Below are positions 45,601 through 54,698 of a DNA stretch of 64,000 nucleotides, in pieces. The translations under genes were made by a program, and so were the position numbers. Every line of letters starts with the position of its first letter. Position 1 is the first letter of the stretch. The notes beneath the pieces were generated by a model. That model had not been told where the DNA came from. It saw only the letters and a program-made list of their open reading frames with translations, and did not search any database. Source of the DNA: Gordonia hankookensis (GTDB lineage: Bacteria > Actinomycetota > Actinomycetes > Mycobacteriales > Mycobacteriaceae). The DNA lies in assembly GCF_014673215.1 (NCBI RefSeq), contig NZ_JACWMS010000002.1, positions 558,001-622,000 on the forward strand. Reading direction: 5' to 3'.

Positions 45601-47013
45601 GCGGACGGACCGACCGGCGTCGACGACCCCCGCGGCAACGCGGGGGCCGCGGTCGACGGCGACGTCGGTACCACGTGGACCGCACCGGAGACGTCGTCCG
45701 ACTCCTCGACGGACAGGGCGTCCGGCGACAAGAAGCGTGGCGACAAACCGGAATTGGTGATCCGTCTCCCGCACGCACAGCGCGTCGACCGGTTGCGCAT
45801 CGTCGCGCCGGAGCGCTACCCCGCCGCCCCGCGGCGGGTGAGCGTCGACCTCGGCACCGGGCCTCAGGTCCGCGACGTCGGGCGGGACGGTGTGGTCGAG
45901 CTGGACCCGGCGGTCACCGACCGCATCGATCTCACGGTGACCAAGACCGCCGACCTCATCGACGTCAACAATCTGGGGTTCGCCCGGCCGGCACCTGCCG
46001 GGATCAGCGAGGTGCAGATCAGCCCGGCACCGCAAGCACCCCCCGCCGACGATCGGATCGTCGATATCGGTTGTGACGCAGGCATCGGTCTCACCGTCTC
46101 GGGGCAGGTGGTCGCGATGTCGGTGCGCACCACGGCGGCCGCGCTGCGGGCCGGCGAACCGGTGGTCGCGCGGCCCTGCTCGCCCGCCGCGGTGAAACTC
46201 GGTGGCGGCGAACAGGAGTTGTCGGTCAACCCGGGATCGGCGTTCACCGTCGACCAGGTGGCCCTGCCGGTACACGGCGTGGCCACCGACGGCGGATCGT
46301 CTCCGGTCGTGCCGAAGGTCACCGATTGGGCGTCGACCCACCGCACCGTGCAGGTGGACTCCGATGCACACCGGCGTGTCCTGGTCGTCCCGGAGAGCAC
46401 CAACGACGGATGGCAGGCGAGTCTCGACGGCCGCACGTTGAAGCCCGTGGTGATGAACGGCTGGCAGCAGGGCTGGCTGGTCCCGCCCGGCGCGGCGGGC
46501 ACCGTGACACTGACATACCGCTTCGACTCGCTCTACCGGTGGTCACTCGGGGTCGGGCTGGCGCTGGTCGCGCTCCTCCTCGCGCTCGCCTGGTGGCCAC
46601 GTCGCGGCGTCGAGACGCCCGACGACGGCCCGGCGGACTGCGCGGACCGCACGACCCCGGCGTGGGTCACCGCGACCGCGGTCGTGTCGTGGCTGGGCGC
46701 ATCGTGGCTCCTGACCGGTTGGTGGGGTCTGGCGGTATCGGTCCTGTTGGGCGGCGCCTATCTCTGGATGCGCCCGCGGATCGGTGTCGCGGCGGTGTTC
46801 GCCGCCATGCTGCTCGCGACCCTGGGCCTGGCGAGCGGGCCATGGCATGCGGCGGGCGGGTACCACGGCTTCGACTGGTGGGTTCAGCTTCCGGCGTTGA
46901 TCGCGGTGTCGCTCACGGTCTGGTCGGTCACGCTCGATGGTGAATCCGTGCGGACGCGTCTTCTCTCGCGGCTGCGGAGCCATCGGCGCGCCGGTTCTTC
47001 GACGAAGGCATAG
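42655..47013 (+). CDS. aftD: Alpha-(1->3)-arabinofuranosyltransferase AftD, probable CTG start
   Basis: A very large GT-C enzyme (1452 residues from CTG 42655) that adds D-arabinofuranose to arabinogalactan/lipoarabinomannan. The N-terminal membrane part starts RGVAVATLCALVVSFLQSPG, then ADTKLDLTADP with the catalytic-type Asp, and QNQAYGYFFPHGAFF. A long exported part carries carbohydrate-binding-like beta domains (FDGDPDTAWVSSG and a second copy VDGDVGTTWTAPE). Spans return near the C-terminus. The first ATG/GTG/TTG in frame is ATG 42895, which would delete the first span and the Asp. The last 130 bases overlap the convergent acyltransferase. Confidence 0.9.
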   Translation: MTFGPDLTTAVDRSDPARIRDPALDRTLSKRGVAVATLCALVVSFLQSPGRIAADTKLDLTADPIGFLSRAAHLWSPNAPMGQVQNQAYGYFFPHGAFFALGDLVHIPPWIVQRTWWALLLVIGFVGIVRLAEALRVGSPGSRVIAGLIFVLSPRVLTTIGSISSETLPMVLAPWVLVPLVGVLRRERGPIWRPALQSAAAVALMGAVNAVATLAALGVAVVWWLLHAPALSSVAPARWWRFGAWWALGMAMACAWWVVPLLILSRVSPPFLDFIESSRVTTEWTSLTEVLRGTSSWTPFVSPERVAGAVLVDQPAAVLATGVLAAAGLVGLCMRHMPFRGRLVTVLVIGLLLMCLGFAGELGSPIAEPVRVFLDGAGAPLRNIHKFEPFIRIPLVLGTAHLLARVPLPGTAPLREMSAAFAHPQRSRPVAAAIVVVVAAIGAGSLIWTGQLAPAGTYRAIPDHWSAASKWLSAHGSPPGSTAPVRSLVVPGAPFADQLWGLTRDEPMQALAEDPWAVRDAIPLTPPGAIRALDSVQRDIAAGRGSPGLAATLAQQGIGYVVLRADLDPDTSRSARPLVAQQAMDNSPGLDRVATFGDDVGQPSVPGVVRDNGLRPPLPAIQIYAVHSPARFPGTGPVLVDADATPRVAGGPEALAAVQEQRARMGLPPLGPTVLDADARRAGLADGRGVLLTDTPTDRETDFGRVDDHSSAIRAPGDPRRTQNAAPDYPVAGQPLVEGQWLLNNQPGQVRVSTSGSASDATQLGQTSPANAPAAAFDGDPDTAWVSSGLDSAVGRWMRLDFTKPRSDLAVSITTSKALGSDVSGILVSTEAGSSVTQGVEPGKPVTVTAPSGPTRWMQIRAISTADGRGGNQFAIGELSLADLSSHTPLTIRHRVVLPPPPAGTRVSGWLLGEELGGRSACVTDGDSQRCAPGLGLSPETPGIFTRSLSVPDPTEVDPSVVLRPKSGDALRGLISAPGQITADGPTGVDDPRGNAGAAVDGDVGTTWTAPETSSDSSTDRASGDKKRGDKPELVIRLPHAQRVDRLRIVAPERYPAAPRRVSVDLGTGPQVRDVGRDGVVELDPAVTDRIDLTVTKTADLIDVNNLGFARPAPAGISEVQISPAPQAPPADDRIVDIGCDAGIGLTVSGQVVAMSVRTTAAALRAGEPVVARPCSPAAVKLGGGEQELSVNPGSAFTVDQVALPVHGVATDGGSSPVVPKVTDWASTHRTVQVDSDAHRRVLVVPESTNDGWQASLDGRTLKPVVMNGWQQGWLVPPGAAGTVTLTYRFDSLYRWSLGVGLALVALLLALAWWPRRGVETPDDGPADCADRTTPAWVTATAVVSWLGASWLLTGWWGLAVSVLLGGAYLWMRPRIGVAAVFAAMLLATLGLASGPWHAAGGYHGFDWWVQLPALIAVSLTVWSVTLDGESVRTRLLSRLRSHRRAGSSTKA

Positions 47014-48149
47014 CTCGCGGCCGAGACGCCGATGGTCAGCGCCACCGTGATGGTCCACACCAGCAGGAAGTCGCCGCCGAACGGGACGATGCCGAAGAGG
47101 GGAAACACCACCGCGAGCACGGCGAGATGCCAGATGAAGATCCCGTAGGACCAGCGGCCGAGGGCGAGCATCGGCGGCGAGTTCAGCAGGCGGAACGGAC
47201 CGCGCGACATCACCAGTGGCGCCAGGATCGCCAGGCCGCAGATCGCGCCGAGCACCATCTTGGTGGCGAACTGCAGCGGCGAGAGGTCCCCCAGCCCGGT
47301 CGGTCCCGCGAGCGGAGTGCAGGCCAGCACATACGCCACCACCAGCACCGCCGCCATCAGCCATCGTCGCGCACCGAGACGTGCCACGACGCGCATCCAC
47401 CGCGCCACCGGCCGATGCTCGTGCAGCTCGATCGCCCCGACCAGCTCGGCCAGGATCAGTCCGGCGATGAACCACGGCAGGTGTCCGAACACCCAGTTCT
47501 TCGGTTCCACACCGGCGGGGACGGGCAATGTCATGGCCACCCAGGCCCAGCCGAGACTCAGCAGCCCCAGTCCGAACAGGGCCGGAATCCGCGCGCGGAC
47601 CCGCCCGACGCCGTCGTCGCGCACCCGGAGCCGGACGAGGGCGAAGCCGATCAGCGGGAGCAGCGCATAGAACGCCACCTCCACCGACAGGCTCCACATC
47701 TGCGTGAGCCCTGCCGTCAGCGACAGCGGGACGAAGACCTGCGTCAGCGTGAGGTTGGCCAGCCAGACCGTGAGGTCGGCGTTCTTCGCATCCGGCAACA
47801 GGGTCAGAACCAGGATCACCACGACGACATAGGCGGGCCAGATCCGGATCACCCGATGGGCGAGATAACGCCCGACCGCAGGCCGCGGCAGCGTCGTATG
47901 GGCGGCGGTCACCCACGGCCGCCAGAGCAGGAACCCCGAGAGCCCGAAGAACAGCGCCACCGCGAGGTCGAGGCGGCCGAGCGCCGGACCGACGACGGGC
48001 AACTCCACGGCGCGCGTCTGGAAGGCGACATGCGTGGTCAGCACCCCGATGGCGGCGAGTGCGCGCATCCCCTCGAGTTGCGGGAAGAAGCGTCGGCTCT
48101 CGCCGACGACGTCGGGAGTGTTGTCGGCACTGCTGGCGGTGGTGGTCAT
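46884..48149 (-). CDS. tmaT: Acyltransferase-3 membrane protein, TmaT-like (Rv0228 type)
   Basis: A 421-residue protein with about ten spans and the acyltransferase-3 start RRFFPQLEGMRALAAIGVLT, with the catalytic-type His in LTTHVAF. FFGLSGFLLWRPW and QMWSLSVEVAFYALLPLIGF follow. The corynebacterial TmaT, encoded in the same neighbourhood, acetylates trehalose monomycolate before MmpL export; orthology is inferred from gene order and fold. The ATG at 48149 was preferred to TTG 48158. The 3' end overlaps aftD by 130 bases; the 5' end is divergent from lmcA. Confidence 0.8.
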   Translation of the reverse strand: MTTTASSADNTPDVVGESRRFFPQLEGMRALAAIGVLTTHVAFQTRAVELPVVGPALGRLDLAVALFFGLSGFLLWRPWVTAAHTTLPRPAVGRYLAHRVIRIWPAYVVVVILVLTLLPDAKNADLTVWLANLTLTQVFVPLSLTAGLTQMWSLSVEVAFYALLPLIGFALVRLRVRDDGVGRVRARIPALFGLGLLSLGWAWVAMTLPVPAGVEPKNWVFGHLPWFIAGLILAELVGAIELHEHRPVARWMRVVARLGARRWLMAAVLVVAYVLACTPLAGPTGLGDLSPLQFATKMVLGAICGLAILAPLVMSRGPFRLLNSPPMLALGRWSYGIFIWHLAVLAVVFPLFGIVPFGGDFLLVWTITVALTIGVSAASYAFVEEPARRWLRSRERRRVRTDSPSSVTDQTVSDTAINAGS

Positions 48150-48268
48150 GCTGGTCAACCAGGGTACCGACCCGCGTCGTCGGATCGGCCGGCCGCGCGC
48201 GATCGGCGGGAACCGGGCACGGTCGGCGGGTTGGGGTGCTCGTCGGGGCGGCCAGTACGCTCGCCGTT

Positions 48269-49543
48269 ATGTCGTCAGCGGGGGAAACGTCGTCGCCGGA
48301 TGATCGGTCATCGCCCGAGCGCGCGTCGTCAGCGGAGGATCTGACGGCGGAGAATCTGACGCCATCGCGACCGAGCCGACTCTCGACCAAGGACCTCGTG
48401 GGACCGGTGCTGATCTTCGTCGGCGGTTTTCTGCTGGCGGCCGCCATCGCGCTCCCGACGCTCTTCGTCGACAACCTGCGCACCATCCCGCTGAGCACCG
48501 ACGTCACCACCGTCGCACCGGCCGCCTCACCCGCTCGGGTCCTGGACCGGTGTTCGCTGGCCTCCCCGACGGCCCGCGTGGTCGACGCCGACCTGACCCG
48601 GCAGCAGCGCTTCGTGGCGGTGCGCCCGGCCGACGCGGATCGGGTGACGCTGCAGGCCGGGACGTCGGTGCGGGCCGAACACCTGAGGATCGACGGCCGT
48701 GAGGTCGATCCCGAGGCCCCACGCGCGGGCAGCGACGCCAGACCGGCGGCAGGCGCGTCGGCGTGCACCGATCCGATCATGGGTGCCGTACGCGACCGCA
48801 TCACCCTCGATCGGGTCACCGCGCTCCCGGACCTGACCGCCGCAGCCGGTCAGCAGGGCAGCTCGGAGATCCAGTACGACAGCAACTCGGCACCCGTCCG
48901 CGTTCCCGATCGCGACGGCTACACGTACCTCATGCCGTTCGGGGTGTCGACCGCCGACCACACCTTCTTCGACGTCACGACCCGGCGCACCGTGCCACTG
49001 CGGTACACCGGGGACACCACGGTCGCGGGCCGCGACGTCGCGCGGTTCGTCGCCGTCGTCCCCGACACCGACCTCCACCAGATCGACAACGGGGACGCGC
49101 AGAGCACTCCGCCGACGATCATCACTCGCCCGGCCGGATGGTTCGGCGTCCCGGGCGTCGACCCCGCACGCAGCGTGAGTGCGACCCTGCACCACAGCGG
49201 CCGCTGGGAGCTCGCGGTCGACACCACCACGGGCACCATCGTCGACGCGCACATCGCCGTCGACGAGACTTACCGCTTCATCGACACCACCCTGCCCGAC
49301 CGGCGGCTCACCAGCATGTCCGCGACATTCGCCTATGACGACCGGACCCAGCGCAGGCTCACCGAGCACGCCACCGCACTCGCCGCGCCGATCACCGTCT
49401 GGGGCCGGGTCGTCCCGCTGATCGCCGCGGTCGTCGGTGTCGCGACCATCGTCGCCGGTCTGGCCGTCATCAATCCCGCATGGCGGCCGCGCCGATGGCG
49501 CCCGAGTGCTGCCCCGGACGCAGACCCACCAGCGTCGTCGTGA
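48269..49543 (+). CDS. lmcA: DUF3068 protein LmcA (Rv0227c type)
   Basis: A 424-residue protein. An N-terminal span (VLIFVGGFLLAAAIALPTLF) and a C-terminal span (VVPLIAAVVGVATIVAGLAV) bracket a large exported beta domain, the CD36-like layout of DUF3068. Orthologues are needed for lipomannan maturation and lipoarabinomannan synthesis in corynebacteria and mycobacteria. TACGCT lies 13 bases before the ATG at 48269 and no ribosome site is seen (leaderless). The last 74 bases overlap the convergent flippase gene. Confidence 0.87.
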   Translation: MSSAGETSSPDDRSSPERASSAEDLTAENLTPSRPSRLSTKDLVGPVLIFVGGFLLAAAIALPTLFVDNLRTIPLSTDVTTVAPAASPARVLDRCSLASPTARVVDADLTRQQRFVAVRPADADRVTLQAGTSVRAEHLRIDGREVDPEAPRAGSDARPAAGASACTDPIMGAVRDRITLDRVTALPDLTAAAGQQGSSEIQYDSNSAPVRVPDRDGYTYLMPFGVSTADHTFFDVTTRRTVPLRYTGDTTVAGRDVARFVAVVPDTDLHQIDNGDAQSTPPTIITRPAGWFGVPGVDPARSVSATLHHSGRWELAVDTTTGTIVDAHIAVDETYRFIDTTLPDRRLTSMSATFAYDDRTQRRLTEHATALAAPITVWGRVVPLIAAVVGVATIVAGLAVINPAWRPRRWRPSAAPDADPPASS

Positions 49544-50705
49544 CCGCCGCGACCGTCGCGGTGACGGCCGCAGTCACCGCCAGCGCCACGATGCCGTGCA
49601 CGACGGTCAGGATCACGGCGACCTCAGCACCCACCGACACCCAGGTCACCAGGGAGATGGCGGTGGCCTGCCGGGCGATCGCCGACAACAGCGCGACCTG
49701 GAGCACGGCGAGCATCGAGCCCGTGTAGGCGAATAGCCACAACACACCGACCAGGGGCTGATAATCGGGCCGGACGACGATGGGGACCAACGGACCGGCG
49801 ACCGCGGCCCCGGCCGTGAGGACCACCCCGATCGCCGCCACCACCATCACCGCGTGGGCCAGTGATCGTCGGGAGATCGCGGGATCGGCCAGCCGCGGAT
49901 AGAAGACGACGCCGACCGCCTGTGGCAACCAGAACGCGACCTTGGTGGCGATCGCCCCCAGGGCATAGATCCCCGCGTCGTCGGCCGACAACACGGTGCG
50001 GGACAGGAGCAGATCGACCGACGCCGCGACGATAAGCACCAGTTGCACCCCCGAGGCCCGGACCACGTCGAGCAGATCGAGCCCGCCCGGGATCGACGGA
50101 CTCACCGCTCCTCGCGCCTGACCTGTCGACCGCACCGCCCAGGCCACCAGGACGACACCGACCGCGGCGCCGAGCGCACCGGCCGCCAGCGCACCGGTCG
50201 GTCCGGCACCGGCGGCCAGCACCGCGATCACCGGCACCGTGCGCAGCACCCCGACGGCGGCGAGTACCCAGCCGAGCAGCCGGAACTGTCCCCGACCCTG
50301 CAGCACTCCCTGGGCTGCCCCGATCACGGCCAGCATCGGTGCCGCGGACAAGGCTGCCAGCGCCGCATCCACCCCCATCGACGCCGACCAGGCCATCAGC
50401 GGGGCGGCCACACCGACGAGCACGATCACCACACCGACGGTCAGCAGGCAGACGCGGCGGATCCGGGCCGGGTCGGCGTGCTGGACGACGGCCCGGGCGA
50501 CCACGGCCTGCAAGGCCAGGGCCGCCACCCCGAGTACCAGCATCGCCGAGAGCCCGACCGCGAACTCCCCGTACTCTGCGGTGCTCAGCCACCACCGGCT
50601 CGCGGTGAGGTGGATCAGGTAGGCACAGACGTTCGCGACCATCGATCCTGCGGCCACCCAGCCGAGGGCACCGGCCAGCGCGCCGCGGTCGGTTCGCTCC
50701 ACCAT
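49470..50705 (-). CDS. Wzx/MATE-like polysaccharide-lipid flippase
   Basis: A 411-residue integral membrane protein with about 12 spans and little else. Segments such as WVAAGSMVANVCAYLIHLTA, AAQGVLQGRGQFRLLGWVLA and AFWLPQAVGVVFYPRLADPA are those of polysaccharide-biosynthesis (PST) transporters. It could flip a lipid-linked sugar across the membrane for the neighbouring glycosyltransferases; the substrate is unknown. The start is ATG 50705; the larger open frame to 51170 runs antisense through the CitE-like gene and is rejected. Confidence 0.82.
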   Translation of the reverse strand: MVERTDRGALAGALGWVAAGSMVANVCAYLIHLTASRWWLSTAEYGEFAVGLSAMLVLGVAALALQAVVARAVVQHADPARIRRVCLLTVGVVIVLVGVAAPLMAWSASMGVDAALAALSAAPMLAVIGAAQGVLQGRGQFRLLGWVLAAVGVLRTVPVIAVLAAGAGPTGALAAGALGAAVGVVLVAWAVRSTGQARGAVSPSIPGGLDLLDVVRASGVQLVLIVAASVDLLLSRTVLSADDAGIYALGAIATKVAFWLPQAVGVVFYPRLADPAISRRSLAHAVMVVAAIGVVLTAGAAVAGPLVPIVVRPDYQPLVGVLWLFAYTGSMLAVLQVALLSAIARQATAISLVTWVSVGAEVAVILTVVHGIVALAVTAAVTATVAAVTTTLVGLRPGQHSGAIGAAAMRD

Positions 50706-50822
50706 GCGGTCAAGTGTGCATGTCGGATGCGTCGCGGAGCCGGAAGGGGCGCTTTGCACCCGACGACGCCGATAGGCAACGATGGTGAGGACAGTGAGCC
50801 CATCCGAACGTGAGAAAGCCCG

Positions 50823-51743
50823 ATGTACGACCAGAACACGACCGACGACGTGGCCGACGGGCCGGCCGGATTCCGCATCGATCCCGTACTCGCGCGCAGC
50901 TGGCTGCTGGTCAACGGCGCGCAGGCCGGCCGATTCGGGCCCGCCGCGCAGTCCCGCGCCGACATCGTGGTGCTCGACATCGAGGACGCCGTTGCGCCGA
51001 AGGACAAGATCGCGGCGCGCGACAACGTGATCCGGTGGATGGCCGACGGCCACTCCGACTGGGTCCGCGTCAACGGCTTCGGGACGCCCTGGTGGGCCGA
51101 CGATCTGGCGGCCCTCGCGACGACATCGGTTGGCGGCGTGATGCTCGCGATGGTGGAGTCCGTCGACCACGTCAGCGAGACGGCGAAGCGGCTCCCCGAC
51201 GTCCCGATCGTCGCTCTCGTCGAGACCGCCCGAGGCCTCGAGCGGATCAGCGAGATCGCCTCCGCCAAGGGGACCTTCCGACTGGCCTTCGGCATCGGCG
51301 ACTTCCGGCGCGACACCGGATTCGGCGACAACCCGGCCACCCTCGCCTACGCCAGGTCACGGTTCACCATCGCCGCCAAGGCCGCTCACCTGCCGAGCGC
51401 GATCGACGGGCCGACCGTTGGCTCGAGTGCCCTGAAGCTGTCCGAGGCGACCGCGGTCAGCGCCGAGTTCGGGATGACCGGCAAGATCTGCCTGACCCCG
51501 GACCAGTGCCATCCGGTGAACGAGGGCCTGTCCCCGTCACACGACGAGATCAGTTGGGCGAAGGAGTTCTTCGCGGAGTTCGAGCGCGACGGCGGTGAGA
51601 TCCGCAACGGCTCCGACCTCCCCCGCATCGCACGCGCCACCAGGATCCTCGATCTGGCCCGCGCGTACGGGATCGAGTCGTCCACCGTCTACGAAGACGA
51701 CCCGGATCACGTGCCGGCGCCGTCGGACACCTACCACTACTGA
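50823..51743 (+). CDS. CitE-like HpcH/HpaI aldolase/lyase
   Basis: A 306-residue TIM-barrel protein. It has RSWLLVNGAQ near the start, metal-binding DIEDAVAPKDK (Glu and Asp), WVRVNGFGTPWWADDL, ALVETARGLERI and FGIGDFRRDTGF. This is the CitE/beta-methylmalyl-CoA lyase type, working on C4-C5 acyl-CoA such as malyl- or citramalyl-CoA. No citrate lyase alpha/gamma genes are nearby, so it is a stand-alone CitE-like enzyme. GAGAAAG precedes the ATG. It interrupts the envelope cluster. Confidence 0.85.
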   Translation: MYDQNTTDDVADGPAGFRIDPVLARSWLLVNGAQAGRFGPAAQSRADIVVLDIEDAVAPKDKIAARDNVIRWMADGHSDWVRVNGFGTPWWADDLAALATTSVGGVMLAMVESVDHVSETAKRLPDVPIVALVETARGLERISEIASAKGTFRLAFGIGDFRRDTGFGDNPATLAYARSRFTIAAKAAHLPSAIDGPTVGSSALKLSEATAVSAEFGMTGKICLTPDQCHPVNEGLSPSHDEISWAKEFFAEFERDGGEIRNGSDLPRIARATRILDLARAYGIESSTVYEDDPDHVPAPSDTYHY

Positions 51744-51763
51744 GCAAGCGACGCCGAGACGAG

Positions 51764-53467
51764 ATGACCTCCCCGCGGCATCTGCTGCCCACTCTCTGTC
51801 TCGTCTCCGCCGCGCTGTCGGCGCTCGTCCTGGGCCCTGTCCTGCGCTCCGGTCATCTGCTCTACCGCGATGCGGTCTCCACGCCCCGCTCCTTCGTCAC
51901 CGATCCCGCCCTCGGCCTCGGCGACGTGGCCGCGCGCGCGGTGCCACAGGACTGGGTGGTCGCGACGCTGAGTCGCCTCGTCGACGGCGGCGCCGTGGTC
52001 GCCGCACTCACCTTCGCGGCGCTGACCCTCGCCGGGGTCGGCTACGGCCGGATGGCGATCCGGCTCATACCCTCCGCACGCCTCAGCGGCGCGGTGGCCG
52101 CTGCACTCGTCGCGATCTGGAATCCGTATGTGGCCGAGCGCCTGCTGCAGGGTCACTGGAGTCTGATGGTGTCGTATGCGGCGCTCGGCTGGATCGTGGT
52201 CGGGGCGGTCGAGGTCATGCGCAGACCCGGGTGGCCCGGGTGGGCGCAACTCGCCGCCGCCACGGCATGCGCCGGTTTCACACCAACCGGATCGATCCTC
52301 GCCGCCGCTCTGCTCCTCGTGGTCCTGATGATCCCACTGGTCCGCACACGACGATGGCGCCAGATCGGAACCCTGTGCGGGATATGGCTTCTGGGTGCTC
52401 TCCCGTGGCTCACCGCCACCCTCGTCGGGACCGCGCCCGCCACCACCGGCTCCGACGGTTTCACCGTGTTCGGCGCGCGTGCAGAGTCGGGGCTGGGCAC
52501 GGTCGGTACGGTGCTCGGTCTCGGCGGCATCTGGAATGCCGACGCGGTGCCTGCGAGCCGGACCATCTGGTGGGCGGCGGTGGCGACCCTGTTGTTGCTG
52601 ACGGTGGTCGCCGTCGGGGCGCGGTGGCTCTGGGCTCATCGGGATCGGCACGACCGGCTGATCGGCGCACTCGCCGTGCTCGCCGGGGTGACCGCACTCG
52701 CCGTGACCATCGCCGCGCTCGGCCCGGTGGCCGCCGGACTGTCGCGACTGGCCGCCGACGTCCCCGGCGTCGGGCTGTTCCGGGACACCCAGAAGTATCT
52801 CGCCCTGATGGTGCCCTTCTTCGCGGTGGCCGCGGCGGCCGCGGTGCTCGCCGTCCGACGTTGGGTGCCTGCGGGTTTCGCACTCGCGGCGACGGCATTG
52901 CTGATCGCCGCGCCGCTCCCGGATCTCGCTTGGGGGGTCGGCGGACAGATCCGTACCATCACGTATCCGGCGGACTGGGCCACCGTGGCGCGCATCGTCC
53001 CGGCCGACCGCGGCGCCGTCGCGGTGTGGCCGACCGGTGCGGTACGTCGGTACGCGTTCACCGACGTCCCGTCGCTCGACCCGTTGCCGCGGATGGTGCG
53101 CGCGCCGGTCACCGATTCGGGATTGCTCACCGTCGACGGGGTCGTGGTGGACCCGGCGTCTGGTCGTGGTGCCGACGTGGATGCGGTTCTCCACCACGGC
53201 GGCTCACCGTCGTCGCTGGCCGCACTGGGCGTCGGCTGGGTGGTGGTGGAGAACCACGCCCCGCCGACTGCACTCGCCGGCCGGGCGACCGCCGTGTTCT
53301 CCGGCCCGGACCTGACGCTCTACCGTATCGATGATCCGGTCGCCGGCGCGGGCGCATCGGCGGCGTCACGCGCGGTGGTGATCAGTGCGCATCTGCTCTG
53401 GTCGGCGACGGTGCTGCTCGGCGTGGGCGCCGCGATGTGGGCAGCACGTCGTCGAACACCTCGATGA
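51764..53467 (+). CDS. GT-C-like polytopic membrane protein (Rv0226c type)
   Basis: A 567-residue protein with 11 or more spans; the first is LVSAALSALVLGPVL, with an acidic first loop (LLYRDAVSTPRSFVTDPALG). IWNPYVAERLLQGHWSLMVS resembles the reentrant region of AftD-like GT-C proteins, and GVGLFRDTQKYLALMVPF is another conserved block. A C-terminal soluble part ends with one span. It may be a lipid-linked sugar transferase in lipoglycan or arabinan synthesis. The ATG at 51764 lies 20 bases after the CitE-like gene. The last 86 bases overlap the GT4 gene. Confidence 0.75.
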   Translation: MTSPRHLLPTLCLVSAALSALVLGPVLRSGHLLYRDAVSTPRSFVTDPALGLGDVAARAVPQDWVVATLSRLVDGGAVVAALTFAALTLAGVGYGRMAIRLIPSARLSGAVAAALVAIWNPYVAERLLQGHWSLMVSYAALGWIVVGAVEVMRRPGWPGWAQLAAATACAGFTPTGSILAAALLLVVLMIPLVRTRRWRQIGTLCGIWLLGALPWLTATLVGTAPATTGSDGFTVFGARAESGLGTVGTVLGLGGIWNADAVPASRTIWWAAVATLLLLTVVAVGARWLWAHRDRHDRLIGALAVLAGVTALAVTIAALGPVAAGLSRLAADVPGVGLFRDTQKYLALMVPFFAVAAAAAVLAVRRWVPAGFALAATALLIAAPLPDLAWGVGGQIRTITYPADWATVARIVPADRGAVAVWPTGAVRRYAFTDVPSLDPLPRMVRAPVTDSGLLTVDGVVVDPASGRGADVDAVLHHGGSPSSLAALGVGWVVVENHAPPTALAGRATAVFSGPDLTLYRIDDPVAGAGASAASRAVVISAHLLWSATVLLGVGAAMWAARRRTPR

Positions 53468-54572
53468 AACCGTCCGCGGTCGCCGACCACGAGTAGCCAT
53501 CCGCCTTGCGTTGAGCGTTGCCGCCGAGCCGGGCCGCCTCATCCGGGTTGTCGATGAGTTTCCTGGTGGCACTGACGAGTTCGTCGACTCCATCCACCAG
53601 AAGTCCGGTCTCACCGTGCTCGATCGACTCGACCAACCCGACCGAACTCCGGTAGCCGATGGTCGGGACCCGGTGCTGTGCGGCCTCGATCACGGCGAGG
53701 CCCCACCCTTCCTTGCGGGAGGGCATGAGGTGCACATTCGCCTGGGCCAGAAGTCGGTGTTTGCGGGCCTCGTCGACGTGACCGTGGAACGTCACGTGCT
53801 CGTCGACGCCCAGTTCGGTTGCACGTCTGCGTAATTGATCCGACCACCACCCGCCGCCGATCACGTCGAGGTGGACCTCCGGTCGCGCGTGGGCCAGCTC
53901 GGCGACCACGGCAAGGGCGTCCTCGACCTGCTTGTGCGGCACGAGACGCGACAGCACACACAGCCGGGTGGCCGTCTCGGCTGCGTGCGAGGCATCGGCG
54001 ACCGGTCCGGACAGTGGGTCGATCCCGTTGCGGATCACGGTGATCCGACCCTCGTCGACACCGAGGGAGGCGAGCTCGGCGGCCGACGGACCGGAGACCG
54101 TGACGTACCGGTTTCCGCGATGCACGCGCGGTGAGACCCACGACTCGAGGAACCAGCCGAGCCGGCCGAGGAGCCGGCCGGCCACCGGCCATTGCTCGCG
54201 ATGGCAGTGGTGCACGAGGACGATGGTGGGCGCACGCGAGACGAGTGCGGAGAAGAACGGGATGCCGTTCTGGGTGTCCACCACGACGTCGGGGGCGATC
54301 CGACCCAGCCGACCGCGACCGAATCTGCCTGCCACGATCGTCGCGAGGGCTCGCGGATAGACCGTCAGACGACCGCCCGCTCGCAGGATGCGGACACCGT
54401 CACGGACATCTTCGGCCGGAGCACCGACGTAGGCGGCCGTGAGAAGGGTGACCCGCATACCCCGGGCCACCAGCTCGGCGCCGACGCGTTCCAGATAGCG
54501 CTCACTGCCGCCACCTTGCGGGTGGGCGGTGTCGCGCCAGCACAGAAGCAGGACATGGGTGGGATCGGTCAT
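53382..54572 (-). CDS. GT4-family glycosyltransferase (Rv0225 type)
   Basis: A 396-residue GT-B enzyme. The N-domain starts VLLLCWRDTAHPQGGGSERY with the glycine loop. The C-domain has RLCVLSRLVPHKQVEDALAV and SRKEGWGLAVIEAAQ, the E-x7-E motif that binds the nucleotide-sugar. It is a cytosolic retaining transferase, probably acting on a lipid-linked acceptor; the sugar is unknown. It is convergent with, and overlaps, the GT-C-like gene. Gene order and direction equal Rv0225/Rv0226c. Confidence 0.87.
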   Translation of the reverse strand: MTDPTHVLLLCWRDTAHPQGGGSERYLERVGAELVARGMRVTLLTAAYVGAPAEDVRDGVRILRAGGRLTVYPRALATIVAGRFGRGRLGRIAPDVVVDTQNGIPFFSALVSRAPTIVLVHHCHREQWPVAGRLLGRLGWFLESWVSPRVHRGNRYVTVSGPSAAELASLGVDEGRITVIRNGIDPLSGPVADASHAAETATRLCVLSRLVPHKQVEDALAVVAELAHARPEVHLDVIGGGWWSDQLRRRATELGVDEHVTFHGHVDEARKHRLLAQANVHLMPSRKEGWGLAVIEAAQHRVPTIGYRSSVGLVESIEHGETGLLVDGVDELVSATRKLIDNPDEAARLGGNAQRKADGYSWSATADGFIEVFDDVLPTSRRPRRAAPSPTRADAH

Positions 54573-54698
54573 CGCAGAACAAGCGTACCGATCGGGATCA
54601 GCTCATCGGAAAGGTTCCCAGGGCCCGTACGTGGCGTCCCCTCCACATCGCGTCCGAACCCTGGGGACCTCATCCAGATGCAGGCTGCATTGCCATTG

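Noticed and set aside
42876..46076. 1066-codon open frame overlapping aftD in another frame
   Set aside because: Extremely Arg/Pro-rich translation, no domain and no ribosome site; AftD in the other frame is conserved along its whole length.
42895..47013. ATG 42895 as the aftD start
   Set aside because: It removes 80 residues including the first membrane span and the ADTKLDL segment conserved in AftD proteins.
46543..48819. 758-codon minus-strand frame over aftD end, acyltransferase and lmcA
   Set aside because: It covers three recognisable genes in other frames and shows no motif; compositional shadow.
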